DNA from: Sediminispirochaeta bajacaliforniensis DSM 16054
GTDB taxonomy: Bacteria; Spirochaetota; Spirochaetia; DSM-16054; Sediminispirochaetaceae
DNA: 64,000 nt
Reading direction: 5' to 3'
NCBI RefSeq assembly: GCF_000378205.1
Contig: NZ_KB899421.1
Coordinates: forward strand, 52,920 to 116,919
How positions within the stretch are numbered: position 1 is the stretch's first letter; each line of letters starts with the position of its first letter. The position numbers were made by a program, and so were the translations under genes. Below, piece by piece: positions 50,904 through 60,873 of this stretch. Under the pieces are notes generated by a model that saw only the letters and a program-made list of their open reading frames with translations, did not search any database and was not told the DNA's origin.

Positions 50904-51701
50904 TTACTCGTCTAACCCGAAATCCTCCAAATTAACAAGATCAGTAAGGCTACCACTATCCTCTTCGGTTACAAAATCACCGGTAGCGATCTCTTCTTCT
51001 TCATAAAAAAGAATTCTACTACAATAGGGGCAGAAAAGAATATTTTCGCCCGAACGTACATCGTTCTCGAATTGAGCGGGAAGCATCATATGGCAACCGG
51101 TACACACCGAATCTTTTACCGGCACAATACCAAGGCCGGCTTTGCTTCGGATGATTCGTTCAAACTTAAAAAGGATCTCCTCGTCGAGTCCTGGAGAAAT
51201 TTCCTGTTCCTCTTTCTCCAGTTCACGAAGCAGAATTCGTTTATCTTCACTCTCCAGCTCTATTCGCTCCTGTTCGGCATGAAGTTCCTCTTCCTGCTGA
51301 CGGATCATCGACTCTTCCTGCTCTAAGGAATAGGAAAGTTCTTCAAGCTCCTTTTCCTGCCTCAGGATTTCCTTTCTCAGATGCTGTTCCTTTTCTGTAG
51401 CATCCTTGATCTCTTTGTCCAAAGCCTCGTATTCACGCTGAGTAGAGATCTGATCCATCTGTTTCTCGTATCCTTCCCGCTGGTGTTCTGCATCGTCGAG
51501 ACGAATCCTCAGGCGTCGTATCTGTTCTTTTGTTTCTTCAACCTGACCGTTTTTTTCTACATAACTTTTTTTCAGCCTGTTGAGTAGCTCGGTCTTGGTA
51601 TTAAGGACCTTCGGTATATCGCGAATTTCCTGTTCGATCTCAAATTTCTTAGAGAGCACCTCTTGAAGGGATTTGAGCTTCGAAAAAACATCCTGCATCA
51701 T
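50904..51701 (-). CDS. Coiled-coil protein with C4 zinc ribbon
   Basis: 265 residues. A long antiparallel coiled coil (about 5-165, very rich in Glu, Gln, Lys and Arg) is followed by a zinc ribbon with the ligands CTGC and, after an 18-residue loop, CPYC (about 198-222). The tail is acidic. This is the PF02591 family, related to the CT398 protein of Chlamydia that interacts with sigma-54 and type III secretion parts. In most bacteria the function is unknown. Two adjacent ATGs head the gene, with AAGGAG upstream. It follows rpoD by 12 bases, in keeping with a role linked to RNA polymerase. Confidence 0.85.
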   Translation of the reverse strand: MMQDVFSKLKSLQEVLSKKFEIEQEIRDIPKVLNTKTELLNRLKKSYVEKNGQVEETKEQIRRLRIRLDDAEHQREGYEKQMDQISTQREYEALDKEIKDATEKEQHLRKEILRQEKELEELSYSLEQEESMIRQQEEELHAEQERIELESEDKRILLRELEKEEQEISPGLDEEILFKFERIIRSKAGLGIVPVKDSVCTGCHMMLPAQFENDVRSGENILFCPYCSRILFYEEEEIATGDFVTEEDSGSLTDLVNLEDFGLDE

Positions 51702-51713
51702 CGGATAAACTCC

Positions 51714-53555
51714 TTAGTTATCAATATAATCTTTCAAACGTCGGCTTCGCTTCGGATGACGCAGCCGTCTCAGTGCTTTTGCCTCAATCTGCCGTATACG
51801 TTCTCTGGTTACGTTGAAGTAGAGGCCGACCTCTTCCAGCGTAAGAGAGTAGCCGTCGTCAAGTCCAAATCGCATTTTCAAAACTTCCTGCTCTCTGGGG
51901 GGCAATGTTTTCATCACCTCCTGCAACTGTTCCTGAAGCAGGGTGAACGCGGTTTGGTTTGCCGGGTTTTCTATATCCTTATCCTCGATAAAATCACCGA
52001 GGAGGGAATCCTCTTCTTCCCCAATCGGGGTTTCCAAAGAGATCGGTTCTCGGGCAACGTTCTTGACAGACTTTACCCGGAGGACCGTCCAGCCCAAACG
52101 CTCGGCAACCTCCTCGTCGGTAGGATCGCGTCCCAGAATCTGCATAAGCTGTCTCGATTCCCGAACCACCTTATTAATTTGTTCAATCATGTGAACGGGG
52201 ACTCGAATAGTCCGTGCTTGGTCGGAAATAGATCGGGTAATTGCTTGCCTGATCCACCAGGTTGCATAGGTAGAAAACTTAAAACCCTTACTATATTCAA
52301 ATTTCTCAACGGCCTTTATCAGGCCGATATTTCCTTCCTGAACAAGGTCAAAGAAATGAAGTCCACGATTGGTATATTTCTTTGCGATACTTACAACAAG
52401 GCGCAGGTTTGCCTGAATCAGGCGGTCTTTGGCATTTTTCATCATAACCTGGCCGTGGCTGATTTCCTTAGATCGCTCAAGAATGGAATCGATGGCATCC
52501 TCGAACTCTAGTTCGATGGATTGAAGATGCTTCTCATTCACCTGGATCTGGCGAATCTTTTCTTTGATCTGATCGGAGGAAAGTTGAAGCTCCTCTTCAA
52601 TCTTCCTGCGTCGCTCAGGGATCGCAAGGCCACGTCCCATGTTTCTTAGCTCTTTCGAAGAGGTAACACCAAGACGCCGTTCTATCCGATCCTGCTCCCG
52701 TTGATAGTGCAGGATTCTTTTTGCCGTATCACTGAACTTTTCGGAGAAACCGACAATTTCTTCCTGATGGATGTCAAGCTCCTCAATAAGGGAAAAGAGT
52801 TCGTGCCGCTTTTTGTCGAGTCTTTGATCGGTGAGGACATCGCCTCCTGTGGCAATAACCTTTCGCTTCAATTCCATATAGTTCCTCAGCTGAGGCCCAA
52901 TTTTTTTGAAGCCATCCCGATAAAACTGATTGAGACGTCGACGTTCGGTGAGAATTTCCGAAATTTCTTTCTTCGAGAGATCAAGCTCCCGAGGATCGGT
53001 CTTCGAAAAGGTCTTTTCCATTAAGTCAAAGAGCTGAGGAATAATCATACCGGATTCTTTTACGACCCGTTTGATGATCGCTTCCCCATGCTCCATTTGT
53101 TTGGAAAGTTCAACCTCCTGTTCGGCAGTAAGCAGACTCTCCTTCCCAATTTCCCGAAGATAAAGCCTAATGGGATCGTCGACAGCAGAAGCATCCTTAT
53201 CGTTATAGACTACCCGTCTGGTACGATCAGGTGACCGTTTCAAGGGGATATCTTCAAGGGACGTATCACCCTTCTCCTCCATATCTCCGTCACTGTCATC
53301 GTCATCGTCATCATCAAGATCGACAAAATCATCATCAAGATCTCCCTCGTCATCAGGCATATCATCATTTTTATCCTGCTCATCATCAAGGCTAATGTTA
53401 TGCTCCTCCAACAACGCAATGACCTCTTCGATTTTTTCGGAATTCACAATCGAATCCGGAAGAAAATCATTTACTTCATCATATGTAATTCGCTTTTTTT
53501 CTTTGGCATATTCCAACAACTTTGCTACTGATTTGTCAGCTTGCAATTCTGTCAT
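51714..53555 (-). CDS. rpoD: Primary RNA polymerase sigma factor RpoD
   Basis: 613 residues. Region 1.1 is followed by an unusually acidic segment (about 57-97, including a run of seven Asp), then region 1.2 ([11 protein letters not shown]), a non-conserved region, region 2 with [22 protein letters not shown] (-10 recognition and melting), region 3 ([16 protein letters not shown]) and region 4 ([20 protein letters not shown], -35 recognition). All conserved elements are intact, agreeing with the TTGACA/TATAAT-like promoters seen in the window. Its start overlaps the dnaG stop by 4 bases, the dnaG-rpoD order found in many bacteria. Confidence 0.97.
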   Translation of the reverse strand: MTELQADKSVAKLLEYAKEKKRITYDEVNDFLPDSIVNSEKIEEVIALLEEHNISLDDEQDKNDDMPDDEGDLDDDFVDLDDDDDDDSDGDMEEKGDTSLEDIPLKRSPDRTRRVVYNDKDASAVDDPIRLYLREIGKESLLTAEQEVELSKQMEHGEAIIKRVVKESGMIIPQLFDLMEKTFSKTDPRELDLSKKEISEILTERRRLNQFYRDGFKKIGPQLRNYMELKRKVIATGGDVLTDQRLDKKRHELFSLIEELDIHQEEIVGFSEKFSDTAKRILHYQREQDRIERRLGVTSSKELRNMGRGLAIPERRRKIEEELQLSSDQIKEKIRQIQVNEKHLQSIELEFEDAIDSILERSKEISHGQVMMKNAKDRLIQANLRLVVSIAKKYTNRGLHFFDLVQEGNIGLIKAVEKFEYSKGFKFSTYATWWIRQAITRSISDQARTIRVPVHMIEQINKVVRESRQLMQILGRDPTDEEVAERLGWTVLRVKSVKNVAREPISLETPIGEEEDSLLGDFIEDKDIENPANQTAFTLLQEQLQEVMKTLPPREQEVLKMRFGLDDGYSLTLEEVGLYFNVTRERIRQIEAKALRRLRHPKRSRRLKDYIDN

Positions 53556-55333
53556 TCCTTCTCACCCTTGCCTTTTTTCAGTTCCTGATCAAGATAGATT
53601 TTTTCTCCAACCAGTTCCCGAATTTCTCCGATCGGTATACCTTTTCGTTCCGATTCGCGGATTTCCGCTTCCACCCTTCGTCTTCGCTCCTCAAGCCTTT
53701 GTAACCGTATGGCCCTGACCCCGTCATGGATGATGGATTCTCCATTGACGGAAAACTCATTGCCGGAAATCTTCTCGTAGACGAGGTTCTTCAGCTCCTG
53801 CCGATCGAGTCGCTGAATCAACGACTCCAAACTTTCCTCGCCGTTTCTGTACGCTTCTTCAAGCGCAATATAGATTTCCCGTGCAAAGGAATCTTCCAGG
53901 TCATCAACTCCAATCGTGCTTCTTACGTAAGCAAAGGAAGCCCTGTTTACAATAACTGCCAGCATTAAAAAGAGCTCGGAGCCAATCTTTATGATGCCGC
54001 TCTCAGCAGCGACATGCTCCTCTCTTTTATCATTTCCTCGCTCCATCTCCTTTCGGCTACCGATCTTTTCCAAATCGGCAAGAATGGAAGAGGCATCAAT
54101 TCGAAGAGTATCAGACAGATATCGTACACAGCCTTCCCGTTTGACCGTAGAATCAATTGTAGTAATATACGGCGCTACCGCAGCAACGACCTCCCTTTCC
54201 CCGCCGGGTCGGCGGGCCGATTTTTCCTTAAGCGCACTTTTCACTAAATACTCAAAGCTATTTATAGAATATTTCATTGATTTTATCAATGAGTCCTGCC
54301 CCTCTTTTTTCAGCATATCGGCAGGATCAAGCCCTCCCGGCAACTCGACAACCGAACCTTCGAGTCCCGCAGTTTCAATGACCGGTATGCTTTTCCGTGC
54401 CGCCGCTATCCCCGCCGAATCACCGTCAAAAAGCAATACCACCTCATTTACATAACGCTTCAGAAGCCTCCCCTGTTCGGCGGTAAAAGCTGTTCCCAGG
54501 GGGGCAACAGCACCTCCTGCACCGGATTGATACATGGCAAGCACATCAAAATACCCCTCAACAACATAGGCGCGCTTTTTCTGCCGTATTACCGGCAGGA
54601 CCTTTGAAAGACCGAAGAGAATCTCCCGCTTTTTATACAATGCCGTTTCAGGGCTATTAATGTATTTGGGTTCTCCTGAGCCCAGTTTCCGTCCTCCAAA
54701 TGCAACAGCCTTGCCTCTATGGTTGTATATCGGAAACATGAGACGATCGCTAAAGAGGGATACATCGGGGTATTTCGAAGAAAAAAGTCCCGACTCGGCA
54801 AGGAAATTCTTTGAATAGTTTTTTGCCGACAAAAAGCGATAAAGCCAGCGTCTATCCGCAGGGATATATCCAAGCTCAAAGGCCTCAATCGTTTGACGTT
54901 CAATGCCGCGCTCTTGGAGATACGTTCGTGCGTTCCGCCCTTTCTCTGATTCCATAAGAAAATAGTGAAAGGTCTTCACCAGCCTTGCATAGAGTTGCTC
55001 AAGAGCATCTGATTTTTTATCGGGAACAAATCCCTGATCAGTATCCGGCAGGGAAACCCCCGCTTTCTCAGCAAGCCGCCGTACGGCCTCGACAAAGCTG
55101 ATTCCTTCCATCTCCATAACAAAGGTAAATATGGAACCACCTTTATGGCAACCAAAACAATAGAAAAGATTCTCATCTTCAGTTACGGAAAACGAGGGGG
55201 TCTTTTCACCATGGAAGGGGCAAAGCCCCCAATAACGCGAGCCCTTTTTCTCAAGGGTTAGGTAATCGGAGACAACATCAACGATACTGAGATTCCGGTT
55301 GATTTCTTGGAGGATCGTTTCAGGAATCCGCAA
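53552..55333 (-). CDS. dnaG: DNA primase
   Basis: 593 residues. The N-terminal CHC2 zinc finger uses C38, H41, C59 and C62 ([11 protein letters not shown] and YCFGCHKGG). The RNA polymerase/TOPRIM core has [12 protein letters not shown] and [10 protein letters not shown], with the catalytic Glu and metal-binding Asp residues. The last 150 residues form the helical DnaB-interacting domain, which is diverged, as is normal. It makes RNA primers for replication. It lies 3 bases downstream of mltG and overlaps rpoD. Confidence 0.96.
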   Translation of the reverse strand: MRIPETILQEINRNLSIVDVVSDYLTLEKKGSRYWGLCPFHGEKTPSFSVTEDENLFYCFGCHKGGSIFTFVMEMEGISFVEAVRRLAEKAGVSLPDTDQGFVPDKKSDALEQLYARLVKTFHYFLMESEKGRNARTYLQERGIERQTIEAFELGYIPADRRWLYRFLSAKNYSKNFLAESGLFSSKYPDVSLFSDRLMFPIYNHRGKAVAFGGRKLGSGEPKYINSPETALYKKREILFGLSKVLPVIRQKKRAYVVEGYFDVLAMYQSGAGGAVAPLGTAFTAEQGRLLKRYVNEVVLLFDGDSAGIAAARKSIPVIETAGLEGSVVELPGGLDPADMLKKEGQDSLIKSMKYSINSFEYLVKSALKEKSARRPGGEREVVAAVAPYITTIDSTVKREGCVRYLSDTLRIDASSILADLEKIGSRKEMERGNDKREEHVAAESGIIKIGSELFLMLAVIVNRASFAYVRSTIGVDDLEDSFAREIYIALEEAYRNGEESLESLIQRLDRQELKNLVYEKISGNEFSVNGESIIHDGVRAIRLQRLEERRRRVEAEIRESERKGIPIGEIRELVGEKIYLDQELKKGKGEKE

Positions 55334-55336
55334 TGT

Positions 55337-56389
55337 TTACCGTCCCTTTATATACAATTGATAGGCTCGGTCATGATCACCGTAGTTTTTGGAAAATACG
55401 TGCTCACCGGTCTGTGGGTTCTTTAAAACAAAGAAGAGATAATCGCTCTTTTCCGGCTGAAAGGCGGCTTTCAAGGCCGTCAACCCTGGATTGCAAATAG
55501 GTCCGGGCGGAAGCCCCTTATGAAGATACGTATTGTAGGGAGAGTCTACCTCAAGATCCCTGAAGGTGATTCGTTCGGGATGAGGCCTACCCTGCTCCTC
55601 GGTCAATACATACACGACAGTTGCACAACTTTGAAGCGGCATATTGGTTGCAAGCCGATTCCAGAAAACAGAAGCGATAAGAGGCGCCTCTTCGGCTCGA
55701 CGGTATTCCCGTTCCACGACCGATGCGAGAATAACCCGTTGATAGAGTTCTTCGGGCTTAAGGCTTTTATAATCCGGCTCAAACCGTTCCAATTCGGCAA
55801 AAAACGAATCAACCAGATGCTCGACAACCTGCTTAGCGGGATAATCCTTCTGAAAAAGATAGGTGTCGGGAAACAAAAACCCTTCGGCTCCTTTATTCCC
55901 CCATTCGACAGGAAATGCATCCTCGGCAGGCTTGTAGTGCGAGACGGCATCAAGAAAGGCTTCTTTATCGACAACTCCAGCCTCTGCAAGAATATCGCCG
56001 ATCTCCCTGGCTCCAAACCCCTCGGGAATCGTTACCTTAAAAAGCCGCTGTTTTCCCTCCACCAAAAGGTCGTGTACCTCAAGAGCGGTAAGTCCCGGAG
56101 CTATAGTATAGAGCCCGCGCTTGATCTTCGATTCGGTTCCCTGCCATTTTGCCAAAGCAAGGAAGAAATAACGGCTGCGTATTGCTCCCATCTCCTTTAA
56201 GCGACCGGCAACCGACGAAAGGGTATCTCCTGCCTCAATGGCAAGCAATCGGTCCGAATCGGAAGGGGTTTCGCTATGTTCGCTATATGCAGGAGCGCTG
56301 TTCAACCACGAGAGAGCGGCCGCCACCACAAGGACGGCGGCCGCAAGACAGACAAAGATGATAAGAATGATTTTCGCAGCACGCCTCAT
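55337..56389 (-). CDS. mltG: Endolytic murein transglycosylase MltG
   Basis: 350 residues, YceG family. An N-terminal membrane helix (about 6-28) is followed by a LysM-like segment (about 48-110, IEAGDTLSSVAGRLKEMG) and the catalytic domain with the acid Glu in ILASVVEREY, the block MPLQSCATVVYVL and the C-terminal GLPPGPICNPGLTALKAA. It cleaves nascent glycan strands and is thought to terminate their growth. It sits upstream of dnaG and two bases downstream of the giant OmpA-type gene. Confidence 0.94.
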   Translation of the reverse strand: MRRAAKIILIIFVCLAAAVLVVAAALSWLNSAPAYSEHSETPSDSDRLLAIEAGDTLSSVAGRLKEMGAIRSRYFFLALAKWQGTESKIKRGLYTIAPGLTALEVHDLLVEGKQRLFKVTIPEGFGAREIGDILAEAGVVDKEAFLDAVSHYKPAEDAFPVEWGNKGAEGFLFPDTYLFQKDYPAKQVVEHLVDSFFAELERFEPDYKSLKPEELYQRVILASVVEREYRRAEEAPLIASVFWNRLATNMPLQSCATVVYVLTEEQGRPHPERITFRDLEVDSPYNTYLHKGLPPGPICNPGLTALKAAFQPEKSDYLFFVLKNPQTGEHVFSKNYGDHDRAYQLYIKGR

Positions 56390-56391
56390 CG

Positions 56392-59300
56392 TTATCGCTT
56401 CTTCTCCAGAATAAACTCGACCCGCCTATTCTTCCAGCGATTCTCGATATCGCTATGCGGGACAAGCGGCTTTGTTCCGCCTACTCCCACGGCATCCAGC
56501 CTGTTACGATCGATGCCACGCTCAACAAGGGCCTCGACAACCTTTTCGGCACGGGCCTGGGAAAGGGGCATGAGTTCCGTCTGTTCCTCCCTCTCGGCCT
56601 TCACCGGGTCGGCCCAGTTGATGAGAGCGGCATGTCCTTCAACCATAATCTGGTAGCTGCGATACTTCTGTAAGATTTCCGCAAGGCGGTCGAGAACGTA
56701 TCGGTTACGTTCCGCGACTTCCTGATCATCTTCGACAAATTCCGCCTTGTTCGGCTGAAAGATGATACTTGCGATTTTAATCTTCAATAAATTTCCCTCC
56801 CGTACAACCAGAACATCTACGGGAATCCTGCCGTCGGTGCTGCTTCTGTTTCCGAGCACGTCGGTAGCCGAAAAACGATAGGGATAATCCATTGCAGCAT
56901 ACACCAACTCGCCAGCGTCCGACTTACCGTCCCAGATGATCTGATCTGCAGGGTCGCCGCTTCCACCGTACTCTTTGAACACCTTGCCCTCGGGATCATA
57001 GATGGTCAGGGTCCAGGAATCTATCTCGCTTCTATCCTTTACATCGAGATGCATGGTCAATTCGTCATCCACCCCATCGTTATCCGGCGAAAAGGGAACG
57101 GGATTTATATCGACTGCAATCTCAGGAGCACTTCTGTCAAGAAGGAAGGGAGAACTCTCGGCAATGGGCCGATTTCCCTTTTCATAGCTAACGGTAAATC
57201 TTGCCCGGTAACTTCCCTCGATATAGTTTCCGCTTTCGTTTTTTCCATCCCAGACAATCTTTGTCGGAATCTGTCTTTCGCCCGAGAAGCGGCGTTCAAC
57301 AGTTCCGTTCTCACGAACAAGTTCTACGCTCCAGCCTGATATTCCATTCTTATTGTTTACGATGGTAGTCAGGCCTATATCTTCGAACTTTCCGTCGCCA
57401 TTAGGGCTCAAGGCCCCGGCATCGGCGGTGACGAAAACGGAAGTGGGTGTTGTATCGGCAATGAGCCCATCGATCGTCGTCTCAAAATGGTTACCGGCCC
57501 TATCCGTGCTGGATAGACGATAGCGGTAGCTACCATCGGGAACCTTATTTCCTGCTTCTCCCGTGCCGTCCCAGCTAAAATCGCTGAGATTACCCTTCCA
57601 GAAGGCTCGCTTTATCGATTCGCCGGCAGCATTGAGGATTTCTCCGCTCCATAACGTTTCTTTGTTTCCTTCCTGGCGTATCACTACGGTATCTTTTCTT
57701 CCATCGCCGTCGGGACTGAAAAGCTTCCAATCGGTACCGATCGTTGCCGCAGGATAGATGGTGTCAAGCTCGAAAGATCGGGTTGTAGTCTGAGGACTGT
57801 AGCCGCTGTCATAAACAACCAGGAGTTCGGCACGGTACATGCCGTCTTTAGCAACACGCCGATCATTATCACGTCCATCCCAGAATAAACTTTCGGGAAG
57901 AGAACCTGATCCCTCTATGGTTCGGATAGCCTTATCATCCGTATCCTTTATCGTGACTACATAATGATCGATTCCTTCACTACGTTGTAGTTTGGGGATA
58001 AGCCCCATACGCTCCTTTACCCCGTCGCCATTCGGGCTAAAGGCTTCTGCTTCGGCAGTGAAAATGACCTCGGTTTTGCTGGTGTCAATGGAGAATGTGC
58101 GCTCGCGGGAATGTCCGGTATTACCGGCACGATCCGTTGCCGAAAGAATATAGCGATAAAGACCGTCGGGAACGAGCCTTCCATCGTTATCCGTCCCGTC
58201 CCAGACAAGTTCGGCCGGAGCGCTTTCAATCCAGGTGAAATTTCTAACGGTTTGGTCTCCGTCTCCATCCACCCGAGATATAACTCCTTCCCACCGCTGT
58301 TCAAGGGATGTCTCCTGATACAGGGTAATCGTATCCTTGTTTCCGTCGCCGTCAGGACTTAAGACAGAATCGGAAGTACGGACCATGGCACTGGGGGGTG
58401 CCACATCAATAGTAAAGACGGGAGAGATGGCGGATGGAAAATTTCCATTTCTATAGAGCACTTGAAGTTCCGCTTTATAGGATCCTTCCTCGAGAATAAA
58501 GCCGGTATCGTCTTTTCCGTCGAAGGCGATTACTCCTGGAGCAGACTCCACCCCCTTGTACGTGCGAACGGCGGCCCCGTTTTGCTCCGCTACGGTCAAA
58601 CTCCAATGCTCAATGCCCCGTACCACGGGGATCTCCGGAGTAAGGAGAAGGGTGTCATAGACGCCATCGCCATTCGGAGAAAAATGGGAACGTTCAATCG
58701 AAAGTGATATGGGTGTCGGCTCCGTATTTATGATAATATTGGATATTCTGGCTTCACTACTGTTACCGGCACGATCCGTTGCGGATATCCGATAGCTGTA
58801 GACTCCGTCGGGAAGGAGAATTCCCTCGTCATCGGTACCGTCCCAAACAAAGCTTTCAGGGCTGCTCCATGGCCAGTGTACCTGGCGTCTTACCGTTGAG
58901 GAGGCGTCCAGGATTTCTGCGTTCCACACCTCTTCATAGGAGCCTGTCTGTTCAAACATAATGGTATCTTTGTTGCCGTCGTCATTTGGACTGAAGATGA
59001 GATTGTCTCCGCTCGGCTGGTCAAGATGTATCTCAGGCGGGGTATTATCGACTACGATTCGATAGGCATCGGTTCTGCTCATGTTTCCATTATCATCGTA
59101 GGCCTGTATATAAAAGGAGTAAAGGCCGTCGGAAACAACGGCCCCGTTTTTGTCGGTTCCGTCCCAGCGAATCCTGTCCGGAATATTGATTCCAGACTTT
59201 ACGGAAAGAAGCCGATCAAAAAAACCACGAAATCCCTGGTTCTCAATACGCTTTTCTTTGTTTTCGATCATGCGTACCACAGAACCGGCTTCGTCCTCAA

Positions 59301-60666
59301 TTACAAATTGATAGCGCATGACATAACGACTATCCGTGATCTTCACAGGAACCGAAATGTCATCTTTTACACCATCGTTATTGGGACTTAGATAGGCAAC
59401 AACATCTTCTATCGCATCAAGATGTTTTTCACTCTCTTTGGGAGACTGCTTAGAAGCATCATCTTGTTGAACCGACCGAGGAACGGACTGATATTTTCCG
59501 CTGGCTTTTACCTTGCCCTTAACAAGGGGCGTAGCAACATTACCGCTTTCCTTCGGGGATTTACCACCATCCTTCGGAATGATTTTATCTTCATCCGGAT
59601 TGGAGTCTGTCGCCTGACCCTCATTACTGCTTCCGTCCTGGACAATACCGTCGATATCGATATCAATCTCGGGAGGTTTTTTATCGATCACTCCAAGGGG
59701 GATATTGACGCCGCCGCCGATGGCCCAGACATCTTCTATAACCGGAGCGACGGTAAAGGAGGGCCTAACCTCACTTTGATCCCAACCTCGTTCGGACAAA
59801 CCAAGAAAATCAGTTTTGTCGGAAAAGTCGGTGGTAAAATTGAACACAATGCCGACAGAGGGGATCATCTGGGCGGTATCACCGTCGGATAGCTGATTGA
59901 AATCCATCCGGGTCCCTGCATGTATGGTAAGCACCTGGCCAATGTTGAATTCACCGCCGAGGGCCAACCTCGTATTGGAAAAACCGGGAAAGCCCAGTTC
60001 CGTATTAAGTGCAAATCCGAAAGAGTCGCCCTGATATAACAGCGCCCTTGCTCCGACGAGAGGAGTAAAGGGATCGGGGTAACTATCATCGTCGATACTG
60101 GTGTATCCGATGTTTTTCAGTGCCCCTCCCCAGCGAAGGTCTTTGATAAAACCGCGGCTGCCAAGTTCCTGGATCAATCCGAGATCCATAACCGTGGAAA
60201 AGCCTCCCGATCCGCTCAAGCCGAATCCGAGGCCGATTCCAGTGGAAATCCCGGGATACAACTCCTTGGCGAAGGAGCCCTTCAACGTAAGATCGGTGTC
60301 GGCTTTATAGCCGGGAAAATCACTATCAAGGAAGTGTGATGAAAATGAGAAGACACCCAACTTCGTCGGCAGGGTGGCCCCGAGATTGACAGCATTTCCC
60401 TGAAGGCCGGAAACTCCATCGTCGGAGCCGGCAATTGCAAGGTAACTAAGGTCAAGGGTTACTCGTTGTGTCAACGCCGAAGCCGCGGGATTGACCGCAT
60501 CGGCTTGAGGAGAAGTATACGAGGTTACAAAACTCCCCAAGGCCGCATATTCTGGTGAATACAATTCTTCACTTTTGTCCGGGCTCTCTGCCCAGAGACT
60601 GACGGAAACTGCGACAAATAAGAAGAGTAATATTATCTTTTTTTTCACGATACCTATCCTTTTCAT
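56392..60666 (-). CDS. Giant outer-membrane protein: barrel-like domain, FlgD-type Ig modules, OmpA domain
   Basis: 1424 residues. Signal sequence at 8-26. Residues 35-330 are a beta-barrel or PorV/UPF0164-like section (SPQADAVNPAASAL, alternating Gly and aromatics). Residues 335-420 are an acidic, Pro/Ser-rich linker. Eight motifs SP(N/D)xDG begin at 427, 559, 663, 770, 877, 984, 1087 and 1193, each opening a FlgD-type Ig module of about 106 residues that contains WDGxxxxG and DGxYxYxxxATDxAGN. The C-terminal OmpA domain (about 1296-1424, FQPNKAEF and NRRVEFIL) should bind peptidoglycan. The whole reads as a periplasm-spanning or surface arm fixed to both outer membrane and wall. Confidence 0.85.
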   Translation of the reverse strand: MKRIGIVKKKIILLFLFVAVSVSLWAESPDKSEELYSPEYAALGSFVTSYTSPQADAVNPAASALTQRVTLDLSYLAIAGSDDGVSGLQGNAVNLGATLPTKLGVFSFSSHFLDSDFPGYKADTDLTLKGSFAKELYPGISTGIGLGFGLSGSGGFSTVMDLGLIQELGSRGFIKDLRWGGALKNIGYTSIDDDSYPDPFTPLVGARALLYQGDSFGFALNTELGFPGFSNTRLALGGEFNIGQVLTIHAGTRMDFNQLSDGDTAQMIPSVGIVFNFTTDFSDKTDFLGLSERGWDQSEVRPSFTVAPVIEDVWAIGGGVNIPLGVIDKKPPEIDIDIDGIVQDGSSNEGQATDSNPDEDKIIPKDGGKSPKESGNVATPLVKGKVKASGKYQSVPRSVQQDDASKQSPKESEKHLDAIEDVVAYLSPNNDGVKDDISVPVKITDSRYVMRYQFVIEDEAGSVVRMIENKEKRIENQGFRGFFDRLLSVKSGINIPDRIRWDGTDKNGAVVSDGLYSFYIQAYDDNGNMSRTDAYRIVVDNTPPEIHLDQPSGDNLIFSPNDDGNKDTIMFEQTGSYEEVWNAEILDASSTVRRQVHWPWSSPESFVWDGTDDEGILLPDGVYSYRISATDRAGNSSEARISNIIINTEPTPISLSIERSHFSPNGDGVYDTLLLTPEIPVVRGIEHWSLTVAEQNGAAVRTYKGVESAPGVIAFDGKDDTGFILEEGSYKAELQVLYRNGNFPSAISPVFTIDVAPPSAMVRTSDSVLSPDGDGNKDTITLYQETSLEQRWEGVISRVDGDGDQTVRNFTWIESAPAELVWDGTDNDGRLVPDGLYRYILSATDRAGNTGHSRERTFSIDTSKTEVIFTAEAEAFSPNGDGVKERMGLIPKLQRSEGIDHYVVTIKDTDDKAIRTIEGSGSLPESLFWDGRDNDRRVAKDGMYRAELLVVYDSGYSPQTTTRSFELDTIYPAATIGTDWKLFSPDGDGRKDTVVIRQEGNKETLWSGEILNAAGESIKRAFWKGNLSDFSWDGTGEAGNKVPDGSYRYRLSSTDRAGNHFETTIDGLIADTTPTSVFVTADAGALSPNGDGKFEDIGLTTIVNNKNGISGWSVELVRENGTVERRFSGERQIPTKIVWDGKNESGNYIEGSYRARFTVSYEKGNRPIAESSPFLLDRSAPEIAVDINPVPFSPDNDGVDDELTMHLDVKDRSEIDSWTLTIYDPEGKVFKEYGGSGDPADQIIWDGKSDAGELVYAAMDYPYRFSATDVLGNRSSTDGRIPVDVLVVREGNLLKIKIASIIFQPNKAEFVEDDQEVAERNRYVLDRLAEILQKYRSYQIMVEGHAALINWADPVKAEREEQTELMPLSQARAEKVVEALVERGIDRNRLDAVGVGGTKPLVPHSDIENRWKNRRVEFILEKKR

Positions 60667-60675
60667 ACGGAAAAA

Positions 60676-60873
60676 TTACCCCTTTGACGAAAGAACATCA
60701 ATATTTTTCTCATAAAGATACTCTATCTGCTCCATTTCTTCGATCGATAAGCGCTGATACAGGTATGTCTCGATCCGCTGCATCAAATCCGCCAGAGGCT
60801 CGTCTCCCTCCGGTTCGTGATGTTTCAGAAGCAAATAGACCCCAATAAGCTCATTTCCATGCAAGGCAATCAT
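60676..60873 (-). CDS. 65-residue hypothetical protein
   Basis: A small soluble protein, helical and acidic: MIALHGNELIGVYLLLKHHE, then a Glu/Leu-rich amphipathic second half (IETYLYQRLSIEEMEQIEYLY). It has no membrane segment or Cys motif. It overlaps the upstream metallohydrolase stop by 4 bases and has normal codon use for the region, which supports a real coupled gene. No family is recognised. Confidence 0.6.
   Translation of the reverse strand: MIALHGNELIGVYLLLKHHEPEGDEPLADLMQRIETYLYQRLSIEEMEQIEYLYEKNIDVLSSKG

Noticed and set aside
50483..50935. A 150-codon plus-strand open frame
   Set aside because: It lies antisense across the RNase P RNA and shows no protein-like composition; such spurious frames over rnpB are common.
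51663..52511. A 282-codon plus-strand open frame
   Set aside because: Antisense shadow of rpoD regions 2-4; no motif of its own.
55600..55640. MltG block LQSCATVVY, where E. coli has an Asp-containing version
   Set aside because: The Cys form occurs in many MltG proteins, so it is not a sign of lost activity.
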